The notes below the pieces were generated by a model. It was not told the origin of the DNA, did not search any database, and saw only the letters and a program-made list of their open reading frames with translations. From NCBI GenBank assembly GCA_013400155.1, contig VXBM01001001.1, forward strand, positions 154,569 to 218,568: a stretch of 64,000 nucleotides of DNA. Reading direction: 5' to 3'. The position numbers and the translations under genes were made by a program. The number at the start of each line of letters is the position of its first letter. Within the stretch, counting starts at the first letter, position 1. Of the stretch, positions 1 through 12,420 are shown one piece after another. The stretch is from Helopsaltes ochotensis (lineage: Eukaryota; Chordata; Aves; Passeriformes; Locustellidae).

Positions 1-1108
1 CCTGCTCCCACCCAAAATCAGGGTGCATCCAGGAATGCTGAAGCTCCAGAGCAAAGAGGAGCCCTGGGAGAGGCTTTCCCCCCTGCTGACTCCCAGAGTT
101 AGGCCAGGTGTTTATTATGGAAACACTGGCACCGTGACATCCCTGAGACTTTAGGGAGCCCAGATTTGGTTTATTTAACTCTGTGTCATTCCAGCTGGGG
201 TTGGATCCCCTCGGGAATCCCTCAGTTTTGCTTCAAATGTTTTCTTTGTGCTGATTTGCTGTTTTTAAGCCCCAGCACCCGCATCAGGTGTGTGGGGAGG
301 GACAGAGGAGCCCAGCCTTGCCAGGCTCTGCTCCACTCTCTGCTCCCTGTATCCACCTCTTCCTTCCCACGGGGCCATCGCAGTTACACTGCTGGTGATG
401 CCAGCTGGGGCGGGGGGGTCGCTGTGTGCCGTCCCTGTGCTCCCCACTTACCTGGAATGCTGTGCAGCCATGCCAATCCCTGGGCACAGCCACGGGGTAG
501 CAACGCGAGGCTCCCAACACGCCGGGAACACCGCGCCCGCTGGGGAGCTCTCCAGGTGGGAGGCTGCGTTTCCATAAACAAACCAGACTGCTGGTAATTA
601 GCAGGTTCAAGGGCATGTCAGGCTGGAGGCAGCTCTGCAGCCCCGGCAGGGGGTTGGCAGGTGAAAGAGGTACCACTGAGACCCCCAAAGCTGTGGTTTC
701 CTGTGGCTGAGCTCATTTCCCCACCTTGGTTTCGGATTCGGGCCGAAGCCACGTTTTTTAAATCCTGCAACCCCCAGCTAGTCATTAATCATCTCCCACA
801 CATAAATTCATGGTTGGGAAAGCCAGGCTGGGAGTCAGTGCAGGGAGGGCAGGTGACACAGTGGCCACCAGACCGTGGGTGGGACGTGGCTTTGGCTTTA
901 CCGGAGAGCAGCACCCACCGCCCCCAGACGGAATCGCTGCGGGGGCCGACGGGGGTGGCCGGGCCCTCCCTGTGCCAGCACTCACTGAGCTATTCCCGGC
1001 CTGTCCCAGGCCCAGCCCGCCCTGTGGCGGAGGCAGGTGGACTTTGCCTCCCCCGGAAGACGCCGCGTGAGATGCTGGCAGCACCCGCGCCTGTCACCTG
1101 AGCACGCC
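1..1108. other. SIGIRR upstream region
   Basis: No coding exon is recognised here. The stretch probably contains the SIGIRR promoter and any untranslated first exon. Its one clear structure is a 125-bp element at 149-273 that recurs inverted at 13743-13866. The ORFs in this stretch on both strands show no domain and no plausible splice partner. Confidence 0.5.
149..273 (+). repeat. 125-bp dispersed element, copy 1
   Basis: The sequence from CTTTAGGGAGCCCAGA to TTTTTAAGCCCC matches the reverse complement of 13743-13866 with 8 substitutions and one 1-base gap, about 93% identity. Similarity stops abruptly at both ends. It contains a GGATCCCCTCGGGAA core and a T-rich 3' end. It lies 836 bp upstream of the SIGIRR ATG, in the orientation of that gene. 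I do not recognise the family. A short non-autonomous interspersed repeat or a duplicated regulatory module are both possible. Confidence 0.85.
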
Positions 1109-3865
1109 ATGGCAGGTAGGTGAAATCCCAATTCTCCCCTGTCCCCAGCTGGGAAGGATCCCTGTGCAAGCTCAGCTGGGGGTCCTGCTCTGATGTCACC
1201 TCTTAGGGTGCTGAGGGTCCTTCCCAGCCCCCCAAACCAGCTCAGCCTGTTGCTAAACAGTCACCAGCACCACTCACTGCCAGACCCCCAAGGCAGAGCT
1301 TGTTTTTCCGGGTTGGCTACAGCAGTCACGTGCCTTGGGGGGAGCTGGATCAGCTTTCCCATCCAAACCCTCCCCCCTCTGTGCCCCCAGACCTTTGCAG
1401 TGTGCCCCCCGAAATCCTGGTGCCAGCTGCCAACGAGACGCTGGACCTGGTGCTGGGGAGCCGGGTCGAGCTGAACTGCACCGTGCGCTGGGCAGGCACC
1501 GAGCACTGCCAGCCCATTCCCCTCTGGAGCAAGGATGGGCAGTGGCTGGGCAATGGGAGCAGCCAGGACACTGTCTGGTAAGGAGCCTGCCCTGGGGACA
1601 TCCATCCATCTGCTTTTGGGGAGTGTCACCACACACTGGCCCGACCCACAGCATCCCCATGTCCCATCAGGTCTGGCCAAAACTCCTCGGAGCACCTCCT
1701 GGCCAGTGTCCTGCAGCTCAACCTCACCCAGGACGCTGATTTCGGGGTGTTTGCCTGCTGGATCAGCAATGCCACGGCCACCTTCACCCTGCGGCGAGCA
1801 GGTAGGGACCTGCTGGGGACAGGGAGGGGGCATCCCACAGAGAGCCCAGGGGCATGGGGGGATTGAGGAGGGTGATGGGGCCCTGCTGCCTCTTCCACAT
1901 CGGGGTGCAAACCTGCACCAAACCCAGGTACGCTGCTCACCGTGCCCTTCCCTGTCCTGGCAGAGGCGGCGGGGCACGTGCCAGCGGTGCTGGCAGCCCT
2001 CCTGGTCCTGGTGCTCCTGGTGCTCCTGGCTGTGCTCTACGTCCGGTGCCGCCTGAACGTGCTCCTCTGGTACCGGGACCGCTACGGAGAGCTGGAGATC
2101 AACGGTGAGCCGGAGGTGACAGCCCACTGGGAACAGCCTCCCGCACTCCGGGGGCTCACACGGCCCTTCCCACGTTATCCCTGCTCTGTGGATCTCCCCA
2201 GATGGGAAGCTGTACGATGCCTACGTCTCCCACGCCACTGCCCCCGATGACCGCAAGTTCGTCCACTTCATCATGAAGCCGCAGCTGGAAAACCGCCATG
2301 GCTACAAACTCTTCCTGGATGAGCAGAACATCCTGCCCAACTCAGGTGGGCACCACGCAGGGCCGGGCAGGGGGTGACACAGGCACCTGGGGGCCTGACA
2401 CCCTTTTTGGCCGCAGAGCCGTCAGCTGACCTCATCATGAACGTCAGCCGGTGCCGGCGCCTCATTGTGGTGCTCTCCATCGCGTACCTGGAGCAGGATT
2501 GGTGCAACAGCAGCTTCAGGTAGGAGCAGAGCAGCTCCCACAGAAGAGGAAAGGGGCTGGCAGCTCCCTCACTCTCCTGTCACCCATCTGTCTCGCAGGG
2601 AAGGGCTCTGGAGGCTACTGGAGCTTTCCAGGAAACCCATCTTCATTGTCTTCGAGAGCCAGTACCGGGAGATCACTCACCCTGCCATCACCCTGCTGAA
2701 GCAGCACCGAAACACCGTGACCCTGCTGGTGTGGAGAGCCAGCTCCATGGTGAGTGCCAGGCAGGATCCTGACCCTCACCCAGAACCCCCTTTTCCGCCC
2801 CAGCACCCCACTGTGCCAGCCTCCCTGCTGCCCTTTGGGGCTGCCCCATGGTGAGAGCTGAGCAGGACCCATCCCACCAGCACCCCCTTCCATTCCCAGC
2901 TCCCCATTTTGGGTCACCCTCTCTGCTGCCCTCTGGGGCTGCGCCCTGGGCTCCAGTACTAAAGATCAGGTTGGGGCACTCACCTTTTGGAGCACATTTA
3001 AAAACCCAACTGGAAGAACCCCAGATCTGGGAGCTCACCCCCCAAACCTGCATGGTCAGGACCCCGTGACACTCCAGGGCCTCCCCAGCGTCAGCGTCAG
3101 CAGAGCTTTGGCCCAGGGCCACTCCGGCCATTTTGGGGCCAGGCTGGGAGCCGGAGCCCTGGGGAGCATTCCAGCAGGTTGGGCCGGTTTCTCCGCCGGC
3201 GCATGGGCACGGTGCCACGGTGGAGCACAGCCCTCACCTTGGCCATGCTCCCGGCGCCGGGGACAGCGAGCCGAGCCCGGGAAACCGTGGGGGCCGTGCT
3301 CCAGCGGTCCCGGCCCGGCTCATCCCCTCCCGCCCCTGCAGACCCCTTCGTCAGACTTCTGGAAGGAGCTGTGCCTGGCCCTGCCGCGCAAGGTGTCCTT
3401 CCTGGGGAGCGTGGGGGACCCGCAGACCCAGCTGCAGGAGGACAAGGACCCCATGCTGATCCTGCACAGCAGCTACCTGGACAGCGCGGGAGACCTGGAC
3501 CCGGACGGGGACCTCGGCACAGGTCCGTGTCCCCGCTGCTTCTCCCGAGGGGACAGATGCGCACTGGAGCGCACTCCTGGGCTTTGCCTCCTGCTCCTGT
3601 GGCGGCGCGGTGGGTCCAGCCCCTTCCCCCTCCACCTAATCCCCTCTCCCTGCTCCTGCCAGGCCTCCGAGGGCGTGTCTTCGGAAGCCCCCCACCGCCC
3701 CGCCTCGGTGGGCGCAGCGCTCCCAGGGCTCCGGCATCCAGCGCGATGGAGGAGGCGCAGCTGCGGGACGCGCAGCGCTCCGAGCTCGACATCTCGGATC
3801 TGGGATCGCGCAACTACGGCGCCCGCACAGACTTTTACTGCTTGGTGACAGAGGATGACATCTGA
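1109..3865 (+). CDS. SIGIRR: Single Ig IL-1-related receptor (SIGIRR / TIR8)
   Basis: Inhibitory member of the IL-1R/TLR family; at the plasma membrane it dampens IL-1, IL-33 and TLR signalling and takes part in IL-37 signalling. Coding exons: 1109-1115, 1391-1577, 1671-1801, 1964-2104, 2202-2345, 2417-2519, 2599-2749, 3342-3522, 3663-3865. They join in frame to 415 codons (human about 410). The first exon codes only Met-Ala plus one base, as expected for a receptor without a classical signal peptide. One extracellular Ig domain follows, with cysteines in VELNCTV and FACWIS and several N-glycosylation sequons. A transmembrane helix lies at about residues 115-134, followed by CRLNVLLWY. The cytoplasmic TIR domain spans about 160-305, with box 1 DAYVSHA, box 2 RCRRLIVVLS and box 3 FWKEL. 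The tail ends in LGSRNYGARTDFYCLV, very close to mammals. The gene converges on PKP3. Confidence 0.96.
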
Positions 3866-4222
3866 GCGGGACCACAGGTGTCCCCCATCCCTGTGGGGAC
3901 ACACGGACCATGTCAGGGCCGAGGAGCCCGGGAGTTACAGGATCACAGCCACAGCCTGGGAAAGCAGGAGCTGGCTCTGAAGTGGAAAACTGGAAAACCA
4001 TCACCAGGAGCACCCTGCCTGTAATACCTCAGTGCCACCCCGGGGTGCCACCCAGGTGGCTGGGCCCTGTCCCTTGCAGTGGGCGGCAAGAACATTCTTC
4101 CTGCGTGATGGACAAGTGCTGGGATGGGTGATGCTCTCCAAGGAACAATGTGCCCCAGCCCCAGGGAGTGCCCAGACAGGAGTGGCAGCAGCACCTTTGT
4201 CCCATATGGAAACCCCTGTGAC

Positions 4223-4228
4223 AATAAA
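4223..4228 (+). promoter_or_regulatory. SIGIRR poly(A) signal
   Basis: A canonical AATAAA lies 358 bp after the SIGIRR stop codon. It implies a short 3' UTR and cleavage near 4245. Confidence 0.8.
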
Positions 4229-4271
4229 AGGCTGCTGCACCCACTGGGTCTATCGATGATGGGGACACAGG

Positions 4272-4353
4272 TGACATGGAGGGGTCTCCCCACCGCAGGC
4301 AGTGCTTTGGTCTGACATGGAGGGGTCTCCCCACCGCAGGCAGTGCTTTGGTC
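4272..4353. repeat. 41-bp perfect tandem duplication between convergent poly(A) sites
   Basis: The 41-base unit starting TGACATGGAGGGGTCTCC occurs twice in direct tandem (4272-4312 and 4313-4353) with no difference visible. It lies in the roughly 290 bp between the SIGIRR poly(A) signal and the PKP3 poly(A) signal on the other strand. Confidence 0.9.
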
Positions 4354-4518
4354 TGTCCTTCCCCCACCAGTGTCCCACTAACTCAGAGCCATGCCAGGTG
4401 CAGAGCGTGGGTGAGCTCACCCTGTGCTGGGGTCCCCATGGCACTGATGTCACCAGGACACTGTTCCCATTCCCAGGTGCCATCCAAACACAGGTGCAGG
4501 TGGGCATCACTCAAGGCC

Positions 4519-4524
4519 TTTATT
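4519..4524 (-). promoter_or_regulatory. PKP3 poly(A) signal
   Basis: TTTATT on the plus strand reads AATAAA on the minus strand, 1.16 kb after the PKP3 stop codon. The 3' UTR would run from 5684 to about 4500 and would include the 4630-4754 gap. Confidence 0.7.
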
Positions 4525-4629
4525 TCAGGGGTACACACAGGGCCAGGGGGGGTGTACACAGAGAGCTGCAGAGCCAAACACCCCGTGACCCCAAGATGTG
4601 ACTGCACCGGTGCCGCTCACCGTGGGGCC

Positions 4630-4754
4630 NNNNNNNNNNNNNNNNNNNNNNNNNNNNNNNNNNNNNNNNNNNNNNNNNNNNNNNNNNNNNNNNNNNNNNN
4701 NNNNNNNNNNNNNNNNNNNNNNNNNNNNNNNNNNNNNNNNNNNNNNNNNNNNNN
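4630..4754. other. Assembly gap (125 N)
   Basis: An unbroken run of N inside the presumed PKP3 3' UTR. ORFs drawn through it are meaningless. Confidence 1.
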
Positions 4755-5684
4755 CCCAGCCCACCGGTGTGTCCCCTCCCGGCCACCACTGTGGCACAGA
4801 GGAGCTTTGCACCCATTTGCACCCAGCACCGGGGGCATCTCCCCACCCATGGGGTGACGCTGCTCAGCAAACACGACCCGGGCGGCCCTGCCCGGATCCT
4901 GCTGTGCCAGCAGGGCCCAGCCCCGGCAGCAGCTGGTGAGGAGCGGCAGCAGCGGCTCTGCCACCCTGGGACAGTCCCCACAGGGTGACAGATGGGACCC
5001 TGAGGCCCTCCCAGGCTTCCTGCAGTGAGGGCACAGGCAGCCCCATCAGACACAACCCCCCTGCCCACCTTCCCTAGCAAAGGGGGAACGCAGCGCCGTC
5101 ACGGCGTCGCTTCCCAGCTCCCTGCAGGCACTGTGCCACCCCATAAACTGTGGGAAGCCACCTCAGAGCCCTCCAAGCCCCCACAAGCCATGCAAAGCCC
5201 CATCCCCACCCAGCCAGGGCAGAACCAAAAGTGTAACCCACAGCACATCCCACACTGGCACAGGGCACGGACACCCCCCCAGCCCTGTGGCTCAGGGAGC
5301 TGGGATGACGCACCCCCAGAAGCCCCCTTGCCCCAGAACTGCTCTACAGGAGCCTTCCCAACTCCCTGCAGCTCCTGCCCCCCTGTCAAGCTGCAGGACA
5401 AGCCAAAGTGGGGAGGGTCCCCAAGGGGTGCCATGGGGCAGCCCTCCCTAACTGGGGTCCCAGTGGGGCCCCACAGCAGAGCCAAAAGCAACCACTGAGT
5501 TTAAGGCAGGGCAGGAGGGAGGACAAGCGTCCCCCAGCCAGGGAAGGGGACTTGGCGGAAGGGGGAGGCGCGTGGGATGTAGGGATTAGGCTACAGAGCA
5601 GGGGTCTTGCGGCGAGCAGCCTCCCCACGGCACGGCCGGCAGCACGGAGCATCCCAGCGAGGCATTCCAGCTCCCAGGGTGTCC

Positions 5685-8600
5685 TCACAGGCTGAGGAAG
5701 TCCTCCTTCCGGTACCCCTTCTGCAAGGAGACAGCCCCATCAGGGACACAGAGCCCCTCTGCTCCGGCACTGATGGCCCGCGCTGTCCCCACCCCACCTG
5801 CTCTGGGATGTCCCCACACCCGAGGAAAAGCAGGCGTGGAGTGGGGCTCCACCATATCCTGGGAAGCATTTGGGTGGTGTGGCTCTCCAGGATGAATCCT
5901 CTGGCCTCGATTCCCTGGGGATCCTCCCACTACGGCAGGAGGCCCTGGAATGGGTACGTACCATTTTGAAGTCCCGGTGGAGCTTTGTGTACTGCCACAT
6001 GTTTCCCAGGAGGCTGGCGGCGGCTCGGGAAGACTTCTCGTTGTCCGAGCTGGGAAAGGGACAGGATGCAATGAGGTTTAGGTGGCCACTGAGCACGGGA
6101 CAGTGCCCACCAGCCCAAGGGGAGGGGATTAGGGGTGGGTGGGTGGGGAAAGGCAGGAGGTGAACAGCTGGATCCCACCACAACAGGCAGGAGCAGAGAG
6201 GTTCCCTGATGGGAAAAGGCAGCTGTGGCAATGGTGGTGTGTCCTTATGGGGTTACAAAGGGCTGGCAAGCTGCCATGAGGCTACTCTGAGACAGTCTGG
6301 GGACTCCCAACACCAAGGCTTGGGGAGGGAAACTTGTGACCCTCTTCCACTGTGCTGGAGCAGGGAGGGAGAGGAGAGCAGGAGAGGAGCCCAGGCGTGA
6401 GCTGGGACACGGCAGCTCCCACCTGTCCCGTCGCTTCTTGATGAAGAAGAGCTTCCTGAGGCCGTCGAAGTAGACGATGTCGCGGGCGGCCATGGGGCTC
6501 TCCACCACCAGGTTGTTGAGCACCGCGATGATGTTCACGATGACGTCGGCAGGCGGGGCCTTGTCCCCGACGCTCCCTGGCAGCTTCTCGATCAGGTGGC
6601 TGACCACCTTGGTGGCTGTGGGCAAAAGGGCACGTCAGGGCTGGTGGCCAGAGCCAGAGGGGACAGAGCCGTGTTGGGAGCAGCCCGCAGGCTCAGCTGC
6701 AAGCGGGGATGCGGCAGGCAGGACGGGATTGGGAAGTGGCTGTAGATAACGGGAGGCAAAGGAAAAGATTGGGAAGCGCCCCCCCTAACCCTGAGTCACC
6801 CCCAGCACTCACACATCTCGTCCTTATTGCGGGCATGGCGGGACAGGTTGCGGATGAGGCCAGTGAGGGAGCGCAGCTGGTGGTGGTCGGCGGTGCGGAC
6901 ACGGTCCAGCACGGGATTCAGGATGCGCTCCTGCTCCAGCGCCAGCCGGCTCAGCACACCCGCCCACTGCAAGGCAAACACCCTCTTGGAGACCCTGTCA
7001 GCTCCCTCCTCCTCCTCCTCCCACTCACTGGGTGAACCCTGCCCAGCACGGCTGTGAGGAGCAGGCAGGGGGGCCCCCCCAGCTCTCACCCTGCGGTCGC
7101 CGGCTGTGATGTTCTGCAGGGCGCCCGAGGCTGCCTCTGTCGTGTGCTTGTTGAGCTCGCAGCGCTGCAGCAGCCGGTTGTAGATGCCCACGATCTGCGG
7201 GTTCCAGAGCCACTCCATGCCCTTGGGGTCCTTGGAGACCTCCGTGAAGGTAACGATGTCTGCGTTCAGGTAGTGCTGAGGGACAGGGGCATTGTTAGAC
7301 TCCGGGGGTGTCCCCTCCGCAGTGTCCCTCACTGCCAGCGTCCCCTCTTCCCTGCCTGCCTGGCCTGAGCTGCTGGGCAGGGAGCTGGCAGGTCACCCTG
7401 GCTGCATCACACCACACACAGCATGGAAAAGTAGGGATTCAGCACCCTGATTCACCCTAAACACCTGATTCACCTTCCTCAGCTGACCTCACCCCTGTGT
7501 CCCACCCACCAGCTGAGGCTGGCGTCCACCTCCACCCTGGCATCACCTCTGCTGCCAGCACTTCCCAGTGCCAGCTCCACCCCGCTGACACGGCCAGGAC
7601 GTGCCCCCACTGACCTCCCGGGCTTTCTTGCTCTGGGGGCTGAAGCAGCCCACCAGTTCCCCCGTCACCGTGCCGCCGGCGTTCCTCCGGTGGCCCTCGA
7701 GGCGCTGGAGCGAGGACGGGGGCATCTCATCGTACAAGCGGTAGGAGAGGTTGCGCAGGACACAGACAGCATTCTCCACACTCTGGGGGGCACAGGGGAC
7801 ACGAGGGTGTCATCCCTGGGCCACCTGCAGGGTGTGTCCAGCTGGCACAGGCGCTCCATGACACGGTCATGGCTGTGCCCGCTGAGTCTGGATAGAGCCG
7901 GTTCTCCCAGCACCACATCAAGATGTGCCTTTGCAGAACGGGACAGGGGAGCAGCACCTCCGCTCCAACAACAGTTTGGGGGCTCACCTTGTCCTCCGAC
8001 TTCCCCACCTCCAGGGAGCTGTTCACATAGTGGATCATGGCGTCCACCAGCCCGTGGCACTCGCGCATCTTCTGCCGGGTCTGCTGGCTGGCGGAGCTCA
8101 GGTTCCTGCATGGGAACAGGGCTCTGTCACGGAGAGAAGGGGATCCCCCACAGCCACCCCTTCCTGAGTCCAAAAACGAGCCCTGCAGACAGTGCTCCTG
8201 TCTCCTCCTCCCTCCAAAACTTTGCTCCCAGTGGGAGGGACCTGGAGGAGATACCTGAGGAACCCCGTGGAGTTATAAAAGATCTCTGCCTCTGAGGGGT
8301 TCTGCTGGATGACACCTGAGCCGCCCAGCCCAGAGAGAGGGACCAGCACCAGGTCTGTGAGCTGCTCCAGCGTGTCCCGGGCCAGGCGATCCTTCAGGTT
8401 GTCACTGGAGGACAGATTCCACAGGATCCCTGCACAGAGGGGGACCCTCAGTATCGGAATGGCTGGAGAGCACATCCACCCCCCGTCCCCTCCCCAGGGG
8501 GCTCACACTGGTGACAACCAAGCGAAGGGATCATCCCTGGGAAGCATCATCCCAGCTCTATTTGCATGAGGGGAGTAGAGGACCACCCCTGGGGGAGGGG

Positions 8601-11600
8601 GACCCCTGCCCACTCCGCGTTGTCCCCAACCTGTGACATTCTTGCGGAGCTCGTCGTCGGGCTCCCGCAGGGTGCGCATCAGCTCATAGATGCCGTTCTC
8701 CTCCACCAGCGCCAGCTTGTTCTCGGCGTTGTCGTAGATGAGGTTGCGCATGGCGCCGGTGGCGTGGCGCTGCACCTCCTGGTTTGGGCTGTTGAACAGC
8801 TTCACCAGCTTGGGCATGGCCTGCAGGCTGCGGGCCTGGGGGACAGCCCGGGGGGTCAGACACGCTGCGCTCCCAGGGCTCCCTCCAGCCCCTGCACCTG
8901 CCCGCAGTGTCGGAGGGGCCAGGAAACCCCCGGCTCCTGCTGGAAAACCCCCTGCTCCCTCTGGGAAAACCCCTGCTCCCACCCTTCCGGGGGCTCACCT
9001 GCTTCTTGGCGCTGCTGTCGCTGTAGCACTTGTGCTGCAGGTAGGCAGCGCCCAGCACCTGCAGGTTGGGGTCACTGGCGATCAGGTACTTCACTGCTGA
9101 GGGCAGGTCGATGTCGTCAAACCTGGAACCACAGCCAGGTGAGTCCCAGAAGAGCATCCCACAAGATTCTCCACCTCTGCACCCCACCATGTCCCCCATC
9201 TCCAAAGAGCCCCACCAACCCATCTCCTTCCCACTGCACCCTAGGCATGGGACTCCATTCCCAGGGGGATGAGCATCATCCTCCCGCTATGTCCCGGGAT
9301 GTGTCCACGGAGGAGCCAGGGTCAGAGGCAGGACACACCCGGAGGTCAGCCTGTGCTGCGGTCCATCACCACAGGACCAAGCCGCACCCACCATCCCACC
9401 CCTCTTCCCAATATCCCTTGTGCCAGTGGGAGCTGGAGGGGTTTGCCCTCCCCCAGCAGGTGACCACAGTGGGGACAAGGACCTAGACAGCCCGGAGCAG
9501 CCCCCTGGGCTCACCCGCCGGCGTGGTGTCCGAGCAGCGCGCCGTGCCCGTTGTACATCTCCACGGCGCGTGGCTCCGCGAGGTGGTGGCCGGACTCGGC
9601 CAGGCTGCGCACGGAGGGGGCGCGGGAGCTGTGCTCCCCCAGCCCCAGGAAGGCGCCGCCGCCTCCCGCCGGCACCGTGCCGAAGGAGCCGGTGCTCAGC
9701 CGCGAGCGGTTGTTGCTCTGGAAGCGCTGGAGCGTGCGCATGGCGGGAGCGCGGATGGTGCGGCTCGGCGGCCCCTCGGCGCCGTCCAGCCAGTCGCAGC
9801 CGGCCTTGGCGGCCGTGCCGGCGCTCAGCTGCCGCTCGAAGGCGAAGGAGCGGCCGAAGCCGCCGGCGGCCTGGCTCTTGTAGAGCTGCCGGTGCCCCGG
9901 CGCGTCCAGCTGCTCCGACAGGACGCTGTAGCGGTCGTCGGCGAGCGGGACGGGCCCGTCGGCCAGGCGCAGGGAGCGCAGCGACAGCGTGTCCAGGTTC
10001 TGCCGGCAGGCGCGGAAGTTGCGCTCGTGGAAGGAGCTGGGCCGCGGCGAGGCCGTGGCCACCTGCGAGGCCGCGTAGCCGGCGACGTAGGCGCGGCCCT
10101 TGGCCAGGCCCCCGTTGCTGACGGTGGCCATGCGCTTGTGCGGGGTGAGGTCCACGGCCGAGCGCGAGGACCAGCCGCTGCCCCGCAGCGTGCCGAAATC
10201 CTTCTTGGCCAGCGGCTGGTACAGCTGCAGGGGGAAAACTGAAGGCTAGGAGCGCATCCCTCCGCCCCCGGCCGGGGAGCTCAGAGCTCTCCTCAGCACA
10301 GCCGAGGTGGTGGGCGGGGGACAGGGCCCGGGTACCTACCGAGGCTTTGGGATCCACACCATTGCTCTGGGAACGGGAGCTGAAGGAGGAGCGCAGGGTC
10401 GAGCTGTACTGACCACCTGCAGGACAGCCACGGGGGAGGCAGCGTTAAGCACAGGCAGGGCAGGGCAGGAAGGGATCTGGAGATCAAAGATCGCCCCAGC
10501 TCATCCCAGGGGGGCGCGGGAGCCACGGCAGCGCAGGCAGAGCTGGGGGGACAAAGGGGTGGGAGGAGGCCGCCTTCACCTGCCCGCTGGCCACGGGGAG
10601 CCGAAGTGGCCTCCCCGCCCCGCCTCCTGCCCCGACGGCGAGGGCACTAATTGCCACCTCGGCGGGGACGCCGCGGCTCAGCCCGGTCCCCCCAGCCGCG
10701 GCTGGGTCAGCAGCCCAGGCATCCCCTACAGCCAGTCCCGGCTCGCCCGTCCCGGGAACGGGACCCTGGCAAGGACCGGGACATCCCACTGTCCCCCATG
10801 GCACCGCACGCTGCCCACCTGCCCTGCCACCGCCCCAGGGCGGCCGGCGGGACGGCACAAGGACGGGACGGGGACGCCGCCGGGGCTGGTGGTGCCAGGA
10901 GCGTGACTCACGCCTGGGGCAGCCCTCGAGCTGTCAGACGGGCTCTGTCCCCACCGCTGGGGACCCCAGCACGGGGGTCGGGGCTCGGGGGATCCCGGCG
11001 GTGCCGGGCGGGGCAGCAGGGCGGAGGCCGCCGGCGCAGACGTTAAATGGAGGAGCTGGAGCCCGGCCAGCGCCGCCGCTCAGGGCCGGGGGGGCTCTGC
11101 CAGGGCGGGAAAATCCTCCCCCCTGCCAGCCAAAGGCAGGGTGTGGGACCCCACCAGCGCAAAGCCCTCCAAGGACAGGTGGGGAAACTGAGGCAGGACC
11201 CCGAGTGGGGTGAAACGAGCCCACGCTGGGGCTGAGCTCCCCCTGGTCTCAGTGCTGGGGATGCTCGGGGGCGTTCGGGGAGCTCGGTCAGGATGGGGGG
11301 CACCCCCCAACCCGCAGCCAGGGTGCTCCCAGAGCCCAGTGCCGGCCGAGGGGCTCCCACCACCCATCCCACCGCGTGTTCCCAGGGGGTCCCGGCGGGC
11401 GGGGTCGGGGGGGAAGTCTCCCACCTCTGGTGCCGTCGGCGAGATCCTCGGGGCGGGCGGGCGCTTGCCCCCGCAGCATCATGCGGATGCGGACCTGCTC
11501 CTGGACACGGGCGCTGCGGAGCCGCTGGGCCTCGGCCGCCTCCCGGCCACGCTCGTCCAGCTGCCGGTCCGAGGGCAAGGCCAGCGAGCAGACGCCGGCC

Positions 11601-11644
11601 TCGGGCTGCAGGGCCGACAGCAGGAAGGCGTTAGTCTCCTGCAT
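5685..11644 (-). CDS. PKP3: Plakophilin 3
   Basis: Desmosomal plaque and nuclear armadillo protein of epithelia. It binds desmoplakin, plakoglobin and desmosomal cadherins. Coding exons (minus order): 11644-11425, 10416-10340, 10224-9515, 9122-8999, 8835-8631, 8429-8255, 8105-7988, 7782-7615, 7275-7090, 6966-6813, 6615-6423, 6049-5962, 5720-5685. All have GT/AG borders and join to 817 codons (human 797). The start begins MQETNAFLLSALQPEAGVCS, matching the characteristic PKP3 amino terminus. The basic, Ser/Tyr-rich head (to about residue 335) includes DTLSLRSLRL and SRTIRAPAMRTLQRFQS. Armadillo repeats run from FDDIDLPSAVKYL to the end, with HATGAMRNLIYDN and ECHGLVDAM. The protein ends GYRKEDFLSL. 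Exon 3 is very GC-rich. Intron 9 (123 bp) has no in-frame stop. The 5' UTR may include an upstream noncoding exon that I cannot place. Confidence 0.96.
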
Positions 11645-11939
11645 GGCGACGAGGGGCCCGCGGCCAGCCCGGCCGCCCTGCGCAGGTGAGCGGCGGCAGT
11701 GGCGGCGTTCCGGCGTTCCCCAGCCGTAGGGAGGCTCCGTCCCGGCCCGTCCGTCCCGCCCCGCCGCCACGCCTCGCCAGGGAAAAAGGAGGGGGCCCCA
11801 GTGGGGCCACTGTCACCGTTGACACCGTCACTGCACAGGTGGAGGTGCCCAGGGGTGACCTCGCAGGGGCAGGGGAGACGGGTGGTCCAGGGGTCTGGGG
11901 GGTCCTACCTTGGGACCAGCCAGGTTCCCCTCAGACAGT

Positions 11940-12420
11940 CACCCCCTGACTCCTGGGTAGCCACGCCAGTGAGGCCCAGACCCCCACACTGTCCCGTCAA
12001 TGAACCCAAGACCCCCAGGCAACCTCCCAGAAGAGCCCTGGGCCACCCAGAAGCCTCCCCACTGATCCCTGCCATTGAACCCTGAGCACCCACATTGTTC
12101 CTTCAGTGAGCCCTGGAGTCTCACGTGGTCTCCTAGGAGAGCCCCAGACCCTTGGAGAACCTTCCCGTTGACCACCAGAGACTCACATGGCCCTGTCCCT
12201 GAGCCCCAGACCCCTACAATGTCCCTCCAATGAGCTCAAGACCCCCAGGAAACCTCCTAGGAGAGTGCTCTGGACCCCTGTATGATCTCTCTGTACAGCT
12301 CTGGACCCCCAGATTGTCACTCCAGTGACCCCCAGACCCTGACATGGGCTCCCAGGGGTGTCCCAGGCCACCAGGGAGACCCCTCAACCAGCCCTGACCC
12401 CAAAGCCCCAGGCTGCCTCC
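11940..12420. repeat. Degenerate minisatellite
   Basis: Phrases such as GACCCCCAG, TCCAATGAG / TCAATGAA / TCCAGTGA and CTCCTAGGAGAG / CTCCCAGAAGAG recur many times with imperfect spacing. This indicates an old, decayed tandem array upstream of PKP3. I could not fix one period by eye. Confidence 0.6.

Noticed and set aside
4276..4857. ORFs running through the N gap
   Set aside because: The translation is mostly X; the openness is created by the gap.
9420..10357. Long ORFs on both strands over PKP3 exon 3, up to 356 codons
   Set aside because: They are other-frame and antisense shadows of the GC-rich, stop-poor 710-bp PKP3 exon. Their translations are Arg/Ala/Gly/Pro-rich with no domain.
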